From assembly GCF_022568775.1 (NCBI RefSeq), contig NZ_JAKZHW010000001.1, forward strand, positions 2,086,281-2,150,280: a stretch of DNA of 64,000 nt, read 5' to 3'. Positions 63,284-64,000 of the stretch are shown piece by piece. The notes beneath the pieces were generated by a model. That model was given only the letters and a program-made list of their open reading frames with translations. It did no database searches and was not told where the DNA came from. Positions within the stretch are counted from its first letter, which is position 1, and each line of letters begins with the position of its first letter. A program made the translations under genes and the position numbers. Origin of the DNA: Sphingomonas telluris (GTDB lineage Bacteria; Pseudomonadota; Alphaproteobacteria; Sphingomonadales; Sphingomonadaceae).

Positions 63284-64000
63284 ATGACTGCGACCGACCT
63301 GTTCGTTTCGTACAAGGCCGAGGACCGCGCTCGCGTAAGGCCGCTCATCGAAGCGTTAGAGGCCCAAGGCCTGAGTGTCTGGTGGGACGTTCACATCGGC
63401 GGTGGCGCCAATTGGCGCGAGGACATTGAGGATCACCTCGACGCAGCAAAGTGCGTCATAGTGGTTTGGACCAAGCGCTCGGTCTCGCGTGAGGGCAATT
63501 TCGTGCGCGACGAAGCTGCCCGTGCTCAACGCCGCGGAATCTATCTCCCAGTTCGGCTCGATGCTGTCGACCCGCCGTTGGGTTTCGGAGAAGCGCAGGC
63601 GCTCTCTCTGATCGGTTGGCGGCGAGATGTCGCCGACCCCCGCTTCGCGTCTTTAGTAACGGCAGCCAGGAATATCATGGCCGGCAAGGCCTTGGCTCCA
63701 GGCCGTCATGCTTCTCGGCCGCCAAACCTGTCACGGCGGCTCGTAGTCGGTGGAGGAATGGGCGCAATTGCGGCAGTCGCAGGCGGCTGGTGGCTGTTCA
63801 AGCCAACGGTCGCGAATGCCAGCCGCATCGCGGTTCTGCCATTCGCTGATCTCTCCGGTTCACACGACCAGGCTTACTTCGCTGAAGGGATTGCAGAAGA
63901 GCTTCGTTCGGCACTGTCGCGTATCGGCTTGCAGGTGATCGGTAGAGCCTCTTCCGACGCGGTTAGTGCGATGGACACAAAAGCCGCGGCTGCGAAGCTC
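63284..64000 (+). CDS. TIR-domain membrane protein with VLPF module, cut by window end
   Basis: The frame is open for 239 codons to the window end. Residues 4-112 form a TIR_2-type domain: [44 protein letters not shown] is split here as two conserved blocks, and [12 protein letters not shown] places a glutamate (Glu77) where TIR NADases keep their catalytic one. A membrane helix follows (about 154-172), then [10 protein letters not shown] and [16 protein letters not shown], the module also in the BTAD protein. TPRs probably follow outside the window. GGGGG precedes the ATG. May signal or hydrolyse NAD; defence is possible but unproven. Confidence 0.8.
   Translation, partial: MTATDLFVSYKAEDRARVRPLIEALEAQGLSVWWDVHIGGGANWREDIEDHLDAAKCVIVVWTKRSVSREGNFVRDEAARAQRRGIYLPVRLDAVDPPLGFGEAQALSLIGWRRDVADPRFASLVTAARNIMAGKALAPGRHASRPPNLSRRLVVGGGMGAIAAVAGGWWLFKPTVANASRIAVLPFADLSGSHDQAYFAEGIAEELRSALSRIGLQVIGRASSDAVSAMDTKAAAAKL

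Overview
The window is about 64 kb of GC-rich, densely packed chromosomal DNA. It most likely comes from an alphaproteobacterium of the Sphingomonadales (Sphingomonas-like). The evidence is the gene content and style: an SspB of the alphaproteobacterial type, DUF2585, DUF2092 next to a Gly-rich secreted protein, a beta-barrel protein with a poly-proline tail, HWE-type kinase signalling, many ATGA or 1-nt gene overlaps, and frequent GTG/TTG starts. I see no rRNA, tRNA, insertion sequence, prophage or CRISPR array. The dispersed elements I found are four copies of a short inverted repeat, all to the right of 53 kb.

Layout. 0-2.4 kb: a translationally coupled galactose-oxidation operon (dgoK, KDPGal aldolase, Gfo/Idh dehydrogenase), followed by a Crp/Fnr regulator with its own promoter. 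3.2-19.4 kb: housekeeping genes (pyrC, ygfZ, acnA, corA, DUF2585, a PagL-like deacylase, a lipoprotein, fumC, sspB, a HIT protein, an amino-acid permease, adenosine kinase, queG, and a NatAB-like ABC exporter). 19.4-29.7 kb: a zinc-ribbon/PilZ protein, a PEP-mutase-like enzyme, twin lipoproteins with differently placed Thr/Gly linkers, a small stress-type lipoprotein, a LytS/LytTR pair, an HD protein, an M1 peptidase, a GGDEF-EAL protein and an EF-hand protein. 29.7-37.6 kb: a triple-PAS hybrid kinase and envelope genes (Lpp-like lipoprotein, L,D-transpeptidase, OmpA-like protein, DUF3313), interleaved with structured noncoding DNA. 37.7-44.3 kb: an AI-2E family transporter, a potassium channel, and a DUF4239-like/OMF/HlyD/DUF2955 efflux operon.

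44.3-53.1 kb: envelope and signalling genes: a beta-barrel protein with poly-Pro tail, a patatin-like lipoprotein, DUF3047, DUF3313, a convergent NarL-type kinase/regulator pair, DUF2092 with a collagen-like Gly-rich protein, and a TerB-like protein. 53.3-64 kb is the most accessory-looking part. It holds an Lrp regulator, a run of very small genes (38-140 aa, one frameshifted), an HWE kinase convergent with a lone receiver, a SIMPL-domain protein, and two large membrane-anchored proteins that share a periplasmic-type AVLPF module. One of these carries a BTAD transcription-factor head and the other a TIR head (the latter is cut by the window end). The four inverted repeats sit between these genes.

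The observations I rate highest are: the interchangeable BTAD/TIR heads on a common membrane-anchored VLPF scaffold; the dispersed 32-nt inverted repeat; the RNA hairpin that buries the Shine-Dalgarno sequence of a DUF3313 gene; and the twin lipoproteins with permuted linkers.
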